Assembly: GCF_021155765.1 (NCBI RefSeq)
Contig: NC_060111.1
Location: 3,219,997-3,283,996 of the forward strand
DNA from: Diprion similis
Lineage: Eukaryota > Arthropoda > Insecta > Hymenoptera > Diprionidae
DNA: 64,000 bases
Direction of reading: 5' to 3'
A program made the position numbers and the translations under genes. The number at the start of each line of letters is the position of its first letter. Position 1 is the first letter of the stretch. The notes under the pieces are model-generated. The model was not told the origin of the DNA. It was given only the letters and a program-made list of their open reading frames with translations, and did not search any database. Positions 49,001 to 59,528 of this stretch are shown piece by piece.

Positions 49001-52000
49001 GCACCGTGTTCGCGGATATTTTGTTGCTTCTAAAGCCACCTCACCCCCGATAAGGGGATGCGTCCGTCTAGGGTTGCGAGCCGCGAGGTACTAAGCCTTT
49101 GGAAACATTCTCGGTCTCCAATTCCCCGCCACCTTGGCGCTCCTTTCACCGAGTTCACGCCTCGCCCCGGTATCCTTACACCCTAAGGATCACTGCACGC
49201 GTTATGTGGTCTTTAAAGTAAAACACCGATATCCAGGCACGAAACTCCGCTGAATCGGATCTAACTCTCGTTAGAATATTTCCATGCAAAGTCGCAAAAT
49301 TCTCTGGGAATATTGTCGGAATTACCAACTGAATAGTGAATTTTTAGGGCGATTGGAAAGGATAATACATTTGAAAGTTCTTCTTTAGAATGCGAGTAAA
49401 CGTTTTTTCAAAACTCTTGTTAATTCATCTTTGATACATTGGCTAAATTTTTTATTTACCGTTTCAGACAGTTCAACGACCTTTTTAACGAAATTGATCA
49501 GGGGCAGGCTTTTCGTGAATTTGGACACCCCGTTGGAAACATCCTAAGCTTTGGGGCCATTCAAATATTAGCTGACGCGAAAACAGGGGTAAGCCATTCC
49601 GAGAAATGTTATTAAATGTTACCCTATAGTTTTACGAGTTCCAGGCAAGCGTTGCACTGTTAGAAAAATTTATCTAAACATAATGTCCCAGCAGTTCTAC
49701 TTTATGTTTGTGTTATTTATTACATTTTTCGTTAGTTAATATGACACAAATTGTTGTAATTTTAACACTTAAATTGTCATATTAAACTTTTCAAAAAACA
49801 TTAACCAGCGTTTTAAAAAAAAAGAGAGGGGAAAACAAGCAAACATTATCATCGTTGTCACTAGGAGTGAGATGCAAAAATTTGCAATAAATAGATTAGC
49901 TAATACTTGAATGACCCCTTTCGGATAGCAATAAGGGTAACAGGAGGTATTAATTGCAATTGCAAAGCCCAACGGAGACCTTGACCGAAAGCGGAAGACT
50001 GGGAATCAGCAAAACGAAGGCAGAATTGCAGGGCTGCATGTCTATTACGCGACGAAGGCTGTTTCGCATAGTTCAGAGCTGCAGGTAATCCGAGAAGTTC
50101 AGAAACGTCGCGTGAGTCGCGAAAGCGTCGAGCTTCATTATCGGGAATCTCCGATATTCCGCGTCGTAATTTACGCATCAGACGAAATTTGCGCGTGTTG
50201 CACACGCGTCTGAGCTTCGCTGATTTTTGCACAGTTCCTTACCAGGAGTTGGAAAATTAATGAGCGTGGAAGCGCGTGTTTTTCAGTGATTACGCTCTTC
50301 TGCAAAAAAAAGCTTTTTCATGTTTAGTTTCAGAGTTTTATTATTTATAGTTTCAAGAATATTTTAAAACTTTTTACATAGAAATTAATAACAAAATGGC
50401 GGCATGGCGCATATCGTTTACTACTTATATGCGTCATGCCGCTATTTTGTCGTTAATTTCAATGAAAATTTTTGTTTCCGAAACTATAAGTAACAAAATC
50501 TTGAAACTCGAATTGCTTTAAGCGTTTTCATCATATCACGTAATATATACGTGATGACATGAAATTAAAGGCTGATCTAGATTCGGCATTTCATCACTTT
50601 TATTTCTACGATATTTTTATTTGAAGGAGGATTTCGTTGCAGAACAGTGATTACCGATTGCGCCATGCTGTATCAGGAGGCAAGGAATTACCGTCGAAAA
50701 AGTTTACACAATTTCGATAGAAATATTGTCGATACGGAATCGTTGCTGATGTTTTATAACAACCGAGTCGACGACTTGAACTGGAAGTTTGTGAGCCCAG
50801 AATGCATTTCTTCACTTATTAATGCAGTAAATTTCTCGGAACGAGATAACATCAGAGGCACGTTGCAACCGATTTCCACTCCCCCTGCTCTCCGAGTCCC
50901 CCTGTATTATTGCGAAAGTTTGACGGGTGTGCCAAAGTTCGACGCGTTCAAGCTGCGTGGTTAGAGTTGCACCTACCTACACACGTGCATCCACACTGCA
51001 CCGTAAATGACAAATTTTGCGTTCAACTTTTCTGCAAAGTGCTATTAGGATTAATTGTACCATTAATCCGGTAAGCGAGATAATATCAGGAGCACGTTTC
51101 AACGAATCCTGATTTTCAGGCGATAGGTGCTACACGTTACACACGAGTTTCTAGAATTTCGTGACTATGCAGTGAAGTTCGACTTCATGGAGAAGAAACT
51201 TTTCCGTACGATGAAAATTTATATTAATTTTAATACGAGTTTATTAATTCTCCAGATAACGCAATTCCACTTTCAGCGTCGCCGTGTTTCCAGCTTATTT
51301 TTCCTAGCTAACTTTCCGCAACAACCGATCTCCCTATTTTTTAATTTTCTCTTATTCGACTATACCTTCTAGCCACATTAATCAGAAGATTTGTGCCGAA
51401 CATCAAGCCGCGGAAAATAAATCCACAAATTCATTTCTCGTTAATAGTAATGAAATTTGCAGAAATTGAACGGTAAGCCTGAACCGAAAAGTTTCTCTTC
51501 AATATCTCCGAGTTCTCTCTAAATCCACGAGTCGGAGAAACTCGCGAGCTTAAAACTAGTTTAAAAATAGGGGAGCTGACGGTGCAGGTTGATTGACGAC
51601 CTGGAACCCTTTCGAATCGTCGTAATGACGGAGAAAAACTTCTGAAAAGTTATACAGCCGACTCACCTGACCGCGGTATCATAGTAATTTCCCTTCTGCT
51701 GTTCCTCGAATATCCGGAAAAAAAGGCCCTCGCAGAGTCTCGGTGTGAGTCCAGGATCGTTCTGTTGAAAATAATTCGACAAGCCGTTATTTCTGCATTT
51801 TTCATCAACGCCCTACGTGTGGCGTGCCAGAGCCAGCTAATTCAACTTTTAATCAACCGACCGCGTTGTTTTGCTTCCCTCTCCATCGATCCGCTGATCC
51901 TAGCAATTATCCTTTTTATCACATTCCCAATTAAACGGGTAAATCATACAACGCTTTTGCAGCCTGTGCAAACTGGACGACGGTATGCCGATCATTTCAG

Positions 52001-53012
52001 AGGGGGGGGGGGGGGGGGTCTACCCACATGACGCGCTAGAAAGAAGGTGATTTTTAGGATATTTGATTGTAAGTTTAAGCTAACAAGATAAAAATTTTTT
52101 TTGGTGTCAGCGAAAGGTTTTCACAGGAATCATAAATTGATTTGTTTGGCGCAAAACCGATAACGATAACTTAAAAACTACTAATCTGATTGAATTTTTC
52201 ATCTGGTATGCGTCTTCTTTAATATCATCCTCGTGATTTAAACCAATATTTATAATTATATTGTCTGGTTAAATTACTGTAATTGCATAATTATTAAGGA
52301 GATAATTTGTGGAAAAAAATTTACACGCTAATTCCTAATTATGCAATTACAGTAATTTAACCAGACAATATCATTATAAATGTTGGTTCTAATCACAAGG
52401 AAAGTATTAACGAAGACGCACGCTCAAGAAAGAGTCGATCAGATTATTAGTTTTTAAGTTATCGTACACGTCAAATCATCACGCAAACGATTTCGCGCCA
52501 AATAAATCAATTTACGATCACTATAAAAACCTTTTTCTTAATCGAAAATAAATTTAATTACTTTCGCTTAAACTTACAATAAAATACCCGAGAAAATTTT
52601 GAATGGTTCAATTGGACGATTTCTTTAGAAAAAAATCCTAAAAACGACCTTCTTTTCAAGAAAACCTTCTTTTCGTCGCCCCCCTCAATAGCGATTGGCA
52701 AATTCGCTCACCTTGGGACCCATCATGGTATAAGTTTTGCCGGACGCGCTTTGTCCATAGGCTACGAGACAGGCGTTGAATCCGGAGAAAAGCGCGTCGA
52801 GAGCGGAAGTGCCGAGGCTCTCGTAGACCTTCTCCTGGGTCGCGTGTCCCTCGGAGTCCAGGGTGGCGGAGTTAAAGCAGTAGTCGAAGCCGTAGCGTCT
52901 CGTCCGCTTTCGACTGTCGCCAGCCTTGCTGGCCGAGACTTTTAGGTTCGTCAATGATACCTCGGTCCCGTCGGTGTGGACCACTATCTCTGCTCCGGTC
53001 AGGCTCATCTCC
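38933..53012 (-). CDS. Kinesin-3-like motor protein with very long tail, 5' incomplete, at least 1,747 aa
   Basis: Seven exons on the minus strand: 52712-53012, 51667-51761, 44882-44988, 44375-44664, 44100-44277, 43107-43276 and 38933-43036. Phases match throughout. Counting from the first whole codon in view, the motor has a P-loop GQSASGKT (86-93; most kinesins have GQTGSGKT), [14 protein letters not shown] (132-145), switch [10 protein letters not shown] (199-207), switch II DLAGSER (246-252) and [12 protein letters not shown] (262-273). A neck helix ([18 protein letters not shown]) ends near residue 380. The last exon is one 1,367-residue tail, rich in Ser, Lys and Glu, without FHA, PX or START domains that I can see. 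The role would be ATP-driven microtubule movement. The exon coding the first beta strand (VRVRP motif) is missing; exon 52712-53012 begins with the third base of a codon. The kinesin-3 assignment rests on motor similarity and is likely but not certain. Confidence 0.93.
44278..44374 (-). other. GC-AG intron in the kinesin motor
   Basis: The donor reads CTCAAG|gctagt and the acceptor atttcag|GAGGGT (97 nt). Only this junction gives the conserved [12 protein letters not shown]. The nearby GT donor (AATA|gtaatt) would lose RLK and break the frame. Confidence 0.8.
46205..46440. other. Hairpin-rich GC patch in the kinesin intron, possible structured RNA
   Basis: Three stem-loops follow one another: GAAGTCG/CGACTTC (46282-46301), GGTG..CACC (46314-46328) and a longer two-part stem, GGCATAA (46352-46358) with TTACGCC (46401-46407) enclosing GACTGACAC (46367-46375) with GTGTCTGTC (46387-46395). 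GC content is well above the surrounding intron. No known RNA family was recognised. Confidence 0.35.
47335..47353. repeat. Poly(A) tract
   Basis: About 19 A in a row inside the kinesin intron, 150 bp before the MITE-like element. Confidence 0.9.
47501..47892. mobile_element. MITE-like element with about 70-bp inverted ends in the kinesin intron
   Basis: The left end reads CCCTATACGTACACTTGGCG..., and the inverse complement of the right end reads CCCTTATACGTAGTACACTT.... Similarity continues through TCAGTGATT.TGAGACG.CTAATTTTT to AGTCGGTTACGTTGGCAA on both sides. The core is short and non-coding. No target-site duplication could be fixed with confidence. Confidence 0.85.
50327..50507. mobile_element. 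Near-perfect foldback, about 180 bp, in the kinesin intron
   Basis: GTTTCAGAGTTTTATTATTT (50327 on) pairs with the inverse complement of the segment ending at 50507, and the inner arms GAAATTAATAACAAAATGGC and its partner (ending 50460) pair closely around a loop of about 8 nt near TTTACTAC. Transcribed, it would make one long hairpin. Either a palindromic MITE or a source of hairpin RNA. Confidence 0.8.
52002..52018. repeat. Homopolymer of 17 G
   Basis: A G run in the kinesin intron, 22 bp before the left end of the foldback element. Confidence 0.9.
52041..52655. mobile_element. Foldback element, about 615 bp, in the kinesin intron next to the P-loop exon
   Basis: The left end AAGAAGGTGATTTTTAGGAT and the inverse complement of the right end AAGAAGGTCGTTTTTAGGAT match at 18 of 20 bases. 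Inner blocks also pair: ATTGTAAGTTTAAGC, AACTTAAAAACTA.TAATCTGAT and TTGTCTGGTTAAATTACTGT. The arms differ by roughly 67 bp through indels. The central loop is about 40 nt. No transposase. The right end lies 57 bp from the exon that encodes the motor P-loop. Confidence 0.85.
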
Positions 53013-53889
53013 CTATGAATTGGAAAATGCATACTTTTTAGAATTTTGGAACGCAGAGATTTCGAGGCGGTTTATTTAACGACAGGCTTTATGTTGCAGG
53101 TCGGAACGGAAATCCCGCTGGTGAACGTAATACGGATTCCACCATTGGATCCAGGGAAACATCAAAATTACCGACAATGTGCGTGTACTATGGAGTATAA
53201 TTGTGGCAATCTCGATTTGTGAACAAGTTTTCATGAACGTTTGATTTGGAAGTAAGACGTGATTGGGACAGTGAAGAGTGTCGGTGTAGTGGGATTGAAA
53301 AGGCAATGTTGAGTATAATGACGAGTGAAAATATTTTTCAACTGGAGTGATGAGACTTTCGAAATATGTCCATATAATGTAAAAGGTTGAATTTAATAAA
53401 TTGGTATACTCCTTGACTGTCTTCTACGCAATCATCCTATCTCTAATTAAAACAAATTATGGTTGGAAAAATATCTGAAAATGATGTACAGATTTTCCTT
53501 ATTATAGTCATGGCAAATTGTGTTCAAATAGAAATATTTATTAGCAAAAATTCACGCTCGAATTAGATCTTCAGAAATCCCCCCCGATCAAAATCAAAGG
53601 TATCATCTGCTGGAGGGCTAGAAGATTATGACGATACGATTGTGCTGTTTTTGTCATTCTTGAAATGACCTAATGAGAAAAGTCTGAGCACATGATTACT
53701 TCTGTTTCTTTCATTTGTGAGAATTACGATCTGCTGCGTTGAATGTAATAATCAATGGTGTTTCCCGGACTTCAGCTTGATTTCTACATGTGTTGGGGTC
53801 GCAAATGATGCGCAAATTTGCTTTCAATAAAATGATTGGATTGTACGCAGGGAGTGATTTTGGACATTTGATTGGTAAACTGGAAAATA
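53013..53889. other. Stretch between kinesin exon and satellite, no exon found
   Basis: I looked on the minus strand for the missing first motor exon (VRVRP-type coding) and found none. The part near 53.60-53.66 kb has faint similarity to the satellite monomer (GATTATGACGATACGATTGT), but too weak to call. Confidence 0.5.
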
Positions 53890-54360
53890 CAAAATCTAGT
53901 GTGTAGGACCAGTGGCAAAGGAATAGACACAAAAAGACGAGCAGCAAAAACATGAAGGAAATGAGTATGTCGTTTTTTGGCTCTGTGTCTTGATCCGTTG
54001 CTCGCAGCGTATTTTCCGTCACGGGATCGATTGGTATGTCGTTTACTAAGGTGGATGTACTACCAGAAACTCAGTGAACACGAAAAGAAGCGAAGGGCCA
54101 GCAACAGAAGAATGTTGATAAAAATCTGCAGATTTTCGGCTGTTACTTTTGATGCGATGCTCGCAGCCTATTGGAACTGCGCTTAACCGATTCCTCTCGA
54201 AAAATTACGTCAGAATAGTGCCTCGTAGTATTTATTGCAGCACTTGACATAGTCGAAGGATTTTTTTTGGCCGGAAAATCTTTTGTCTGGGAATCGATCC
54301 GTATGACGCTTTTTAGACTAATTCGACGCCCAGAAACTCAAAAAACACATGGAAAATAGC
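53890..54360. repeat. Diverged satellite copies at the array edge
   Basis: Copies at about 53.90-54.06 kb and 54.06-54.36 kb still show landmarks (GTTGCTCGCAGCGTAT, AAAATCTGCAG.TTTTCGGCTG) but with many substitutions and indels. Divergence grows away from the array. Confidence 0.85.
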
Positions 54361-54664
54361 CTAGGACCAGCAGCAGAGAAATGACGATGAAAATCTGCAG
54401 TTTTTCGGCTGTAACTTTGCAGGTGTTGCTCGCAGCGTATCGGGACTGCGATTAATCGATTCCTCTCGCAAAATCACGTCGGAATAGTACCCTAAAGAAT
54501 TAATTGCAGCACTTTTCAAAGTCGTCGAAATTTTCGCCAAAAATGCAAAGGGGTTAGCCTTGGATTTTTTTTGGCCGAAAAATCTTTTGTCTGGGAATCG
54601 ATCCGTATGACGCTTTTCAGACTAATTCGACGCCCAGGAACTCAGAAAACACATGAAAAATAGC

Positions 54665-57600
54665 CTAGGACCAGCAGCAGAGAAATGACGATGAAAATCT
54701 GCAGTTTTTCGGCTGTAACTTTGCAGGTGTTGCTCGCAGCGTATCGGGACTGCGATTAATCGATTCCTCTCGCAAAATCACGTCGGAATAGTACCCTAAA
54801 GAATTAATTGCAGCACTTTTCGAAGTCGTCGAAATTTTCGCCAAAAATGCAAAGGGGTTAGCCTTGGATTTTTTTTGGCCGAAAAATCTTTTGTCTGGGA
54901 ATCGATCCGTATGACGCTTTTTAGACTCATTCGACGCCCAGGAACTCAGAAAACACATGCAAAATAGCCTAGGACCAGCAGCAGAGAAATGACGATGAAA
55001 ATCTGCAGTTTTTCGGCTGTAACTTTGCAGGTGTTGCTCCCAGCGTATCGGGACTGCGATTAATCGATTCCTCTCGCAAAATCACGTCGGAATAGTACCC
55101 TAAAGAATTAATTGCAGCACTTTTCAAAGTCGTCGAAATTTTCGCCAAAAATGCAAAGGGGTTAGCCTTGGATTTTTTTTGGCCGAAAAATCTTTTGTCT
55201 GGGAATCGATCCGTATGACGCTTTTCAGACTAATTCGACGCCCAGGAACTCAGAAAACACATGAAAAATAGCCTAGGACCAGCAGCAGAGAAATGACGAT
55301 GAAAATCTGCAGTTTTTCGGCTGTAACTTTGCAGGTGTTGCTCGCAGCGTATCGGGACTGCGATTAATCGATTCCTCTCGCAAAATCACGTCGGAATAGT
55401 ACCCTAAAGAATTAATTGCAGCACTTTTCGAAGTCGTCGAAATTTTCGCCAAAAATGCAAAGGGGTTAGCCTTGGATTTTTTTTGGCCGAAAAATCTTTT
55501 GTCTGGGAATCGATCCGTATGACGCTTTTTAGACTCATTCGACGCCCAGGAACTCAGAAAACACATGCAAAATAGCCTAGGACCAGCAGCAGAGAAATGA
55601 CGATGAAAATCTGCAGTTTTTCGGTTGTAACTTTGCAGGTGTTGCTCGCAGCGTATCGGGACTGCGATTAATCGATTCCTCTCGCAAAATCAGGTCGGAA
55701 TAGTACCCTAAAGAATTAATTGCAGCACTTTTCAAAGTCGTCGAAATTTTCGCCAAAAATGCAAAGGGGTTAGCCTTGGATTTTTTTTGGCCGAAAAATC
55801 TTTTGTCTGGGAATCGATCCGTATGACGCTTTTTAGACTCATTCGACGCCCAGGAACTCAGAAAACACATGCAAAATAGCCTAGGACCAGCAGCAGAGAA
55901 ATGACGATGAAAATCTGCAGTTTTTCGGCTGTAACTTTGCAGGTGTTGCTCCCAGCGTATCGGGACTGCGATTAATCGATTCCTCTCGCAAAATCACGTC
56001 GGAATAGTACCCTAAAGAATTAATTGCAGCACTTTTCAAAGTCGTCGAAATTTTCGCCAAAAATGCAAAGGGGTTAGCCTTGGATTTTTTTTGGCCGAAA
56101 AATCTTTTGTCTGGGAATCGATCCGTATGACGCTTTTTAGACTAATTCGACGCCCAGGAACTCAGAAAACACATGAAAAATAGCCTAGGACCAGCAGCAG
56201 AGAAATGACGATGAAAATCTGCAGTTTTTCGGCTGTAACTTTGCAGGTGTTGCTCGCAGCGTATCGGGACTGCGATTAATCGATTCCTCTCGCAAAATCA
56301 CGTCGGAATAGTACCCTAAAGAATTAATTGCAGCACTTTTCAAAGTCGTCGAAATTTTCGCCAAAAATGCAAAGGGGTTAGCCTTGGATTTTTTTTGGCC
56401 GAAAAATCTTTTGTCTGGGAATCGATCCGTATGACGCTTTTTAGACTCATTCGACGCCCAGGAACTCAGAAAACACATGCAAAATAGCCTAGGACCAGCA
56501 GCAGAGAAATGACGATGAAAATCTGCAGTTTTTCGGTTGTAACTTTGCAGGTGTTGCTCGCAGCGTATCGGGACTGCGATTAATCGATTCCTCTCGCAAA
56601 ATCAGGTCGGAATAGTACCCTAAAGAATTAATTGCAGCACTTTTCAAAGTCGTCGAAATTTTCGCCAAAAATGCAAAGGGGTTAGCCTTGGATTTTTTTT
56701 GGCCGAAAAATCTTTTGTCTGGGAATCGATCCGTATGACGCTTTTTAGACTCATTCGACGCCCAGGAACTCAGAAAACACATGCAAAATAGCCTAGGACC
56801 AGCAGCAGAGAAATGACGATGAAAATCTGCAGTTTTTCGGCTGTAACTTTGCAGGTGTTGCTCCCAGCGTATCGGGACTGCGATTAATCGATTCCTCTCG
56901 CAAAATCACGTCGGAATAGTACCCTAAAGAATTAATTGCAGCACTTTTCAAAGTCGTCGAAATTTTCGCCAAAAATGCAAAGGGGTTAGCCTTGGATTTT
57001 TTTTGGCCGAAAAATCTTTTGTCTGGGAATCGATCCGTATGACGCTTTTCAGACTAATTCGACGCCCAGGAACTCAGAAAACACATGAAAAATAGCCTAG
57101 GACCAGCAGCAGAGAAATGACGATGAAAATCTGCAGTTTTTCGGCTGTAACTTTGCAGGTGTTGCTCGCAGCGTATCGGGACTGCGATTAATCGATTCCT
57201 CTCGCAAAATCACGTCGGAATAGTACCCTAAAGAATTAATTGCAGCACTTTTCAAAGTCGTCGAAATTTTCGCCAAAAATGCAAAGGGGTTAGCCTTGGA
57301 TTTTTTTTGGCCGAAAAATCTTTTGTCTGGGAATCGATCCGTATGACGCTTTTCAGACTAATTCGACGCCCAGGAACTCAGAAAACACATGCAAAATAGC
57401 CTAGGACCAGCAGCAGAGAAATGACGATGAAAATCTGCAGTTTTTCGGCTGTAACTTTGCAGGTGTTGCTCCCAGCGTATCGGGACTGCGATTAATCGAT
57501 TCCTCTCGCAAAATCACGTCGGAATAGTACCCTAAAGAATTAATTGCAGCACTTTTCAAAGTCGTCGAAATTTTCGCCAAAAATGCAAAGGGGTTAGCCT

Positions 57601-59528
57601 TGGATTTTTTTTGGCCGAAAAATCTTTTGTCTGGGAATCGATCCGTATGACGCTTTTCAGACTAATTCGACGCCCAGGAACTCAGAAAACACATGAAAAA
57701 TAGCCTAGGACCAGCAGCAGAGAAATGACGATGAAAATCTGCAGTTTTTCGGCTGTAACTTTGCAGGTGTTGCTCGCAGCGTATCGGGACTGCGATTAAT
57801 CGATTCCTCTCGCAAAATCACGTCGAAATAGTACCCTAAAGAATTAATTGCAGCACTTTTCGAAGTCGTCGAAATTTTCGCCAAAAATGCAAAGGGGTTA
57901 GCCTTGGATTTTTTTTGGCCGAAAAATCTTTTGTCTGGGAATCGATCCGTATGACGCTTTTTAGACTCATTCGACGCCCAGGAACTCAGAAAACACATGC
58001 AAAATAGCCTAGGACCAGCAGCAGAGAAATGACGATGAAAATCTGCAGTTTTTCGGTTGTAACTTTGCAGGTGTTGCTCGCAGCGTATCGGGACTGCGAT
58101 TAATCGATTCCTCTCGCAAAATCAGGTCGGAATAGTACCCTAAAGAATTAATTGCAGCACTTTTCAAAGTCGTCGAAATTTTCGCCAAAAATGCAAAGGG
58201 GTTAGCCTTGGATTTTTTTTGGCCGAAAAATCTTTTGTCTGGGAATCGATCCGTATGACGCTTTTTAGACTCATTCGACGCCCAGGAACTCAGAAAACAC
58301 ATGCAAAATAGCCTAGGACCAGCAGCAGAGAAATGACGATGAAAATCTGCAGTTTTTCGGCTGTAACTTTGCAGGTGTTGCTCCCAGCGTATCGGGACTG
58401 CGATTAATCGATTCCTCTCGCAAAATCACGTCGGAATAGTACCCTAAAGAATTAATTGCAGCACTTTTCAAAGTCGTCGAAATTTTCGCCAAAAATGCAA
58501 AGGGGTTAGCCTTGGATTTTTTTTGGCCGAAAAATCTTTTGTCTGGGAATCGATCCGTATGACGCTTTTTAGACTAATTCGACGCCCAGGAACTCAGAAA
58601 ACACATGAAAAATAGCCTAGGACCAGCAGCAGAGAAATGACGATGAAAATCTGCAGTTTTTCGGCTGTAACTTTGCAGGTGTTGCTCGCAGCGTATCGGG
58701 ACTGCGATTAATCGATTCCTCTCGCAAAATCACGTCGGAATAGTACCCTAAAGAATTAATTGCAGCACTTTTCAAAGTCGTCGAAATTTTCGCCAAAAAT
58801 GCAAAGGGGTTAGCCTTGGATTTTTTTTGGCCGAAAAATCTTTTGTCTGGGAATCGATCCGTATCACGCTTTTTAGACTAATTCGACGCCCAGGAACTCA
58901 GAAGACACATGAAAAATAGCCTAGGACCAGCAGCAGAGAAATGACGATGAAAATCTGCAGTTTTTCGGCTGTAACTTTGCAGGTGTTGCTCGCAGCGTAT
59001 CGGGACTGCGATTAATCGATTCCTCTCGCAAAATCAGGTCGGAATAGTACCCTAAAGAATTAATTGCAGCACTTTTCAAAGTCGTCGAAATTTTCGCCAA
59101 AAATGCAAAGGGGTTAGCCTTGGATTTTTCTTGGCCGAAAAATCTTTTGTCTGGGAATCGATCCGTATGACGCTTTTTAGACTCATTCGACGCCCAGGAA
59201 CTCAGAAAACACATGCAAAATAGCCTAGGACCAGCAGCAGAGAAATGACGATGAAAATCTGCAGTTTTTCGGCTGTAACTTTGCAGGTGTTGCTCCCAGC
59301 GTATCGGGACTGCGATTAATCGATTCCTCTCGCAAAATCACGTCGGAATAGTACCCTAAAGAATTAATTGCAGCACTTTTCAAAGTCGTCGAAATTTTCG
59401 CCAAAAATGCAAAGGGGTTAGCCTTGGATTTTTTTTGGCCGAAAAATCTTTTGTCTGGGAATCGATCCGTATGACGCTTTTTAGACTAATTCGACGCCCA
59501 GGAACTCAGAAAACACATGAAAAATAGC
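54665..59528. repeat. Block with 912-bp trimeric higher-order repeat
   Basis: Diagnostic bases define three monomer types. Type A: TGCTCGCAG with CACGTCGG. Type B: usually TTCGGTTGT, always CAGGTCGG. Type C: TGCTCCCAG. Order A-B-C is seen from 55273, 56185, 57705 and 58617. At 54665 and 57097 type B is absent, giving A-C pairs. From 59529 on, type C no longer appears. Confidence 0.85.

Larger units (their letters stand above)
44989..51666 (-). other. Large kinesin intron (about 6.7 kb)
   Basis: Lies between the exon ending YYDTAVR and the exon starting with [10 protein letters not shown]. It holds a hairpin-rich GC patch, a MITE-like element and a short foldback, listed separately. It also has GC-richer patches (48.0-48.3 kb, 49.0-49.2 kb). 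I found no nested gene with supportable exons. Confidence 0.7.

Noticed and set aside
53012..53032. Kinesin start at the in-frame ATG at 53032 ([11 protein letters not shown])
   Set aside because: This would remove the first beta strand of the motor; the AG at 53013-53014 fits a splice acceptor better. Not fully excluded.
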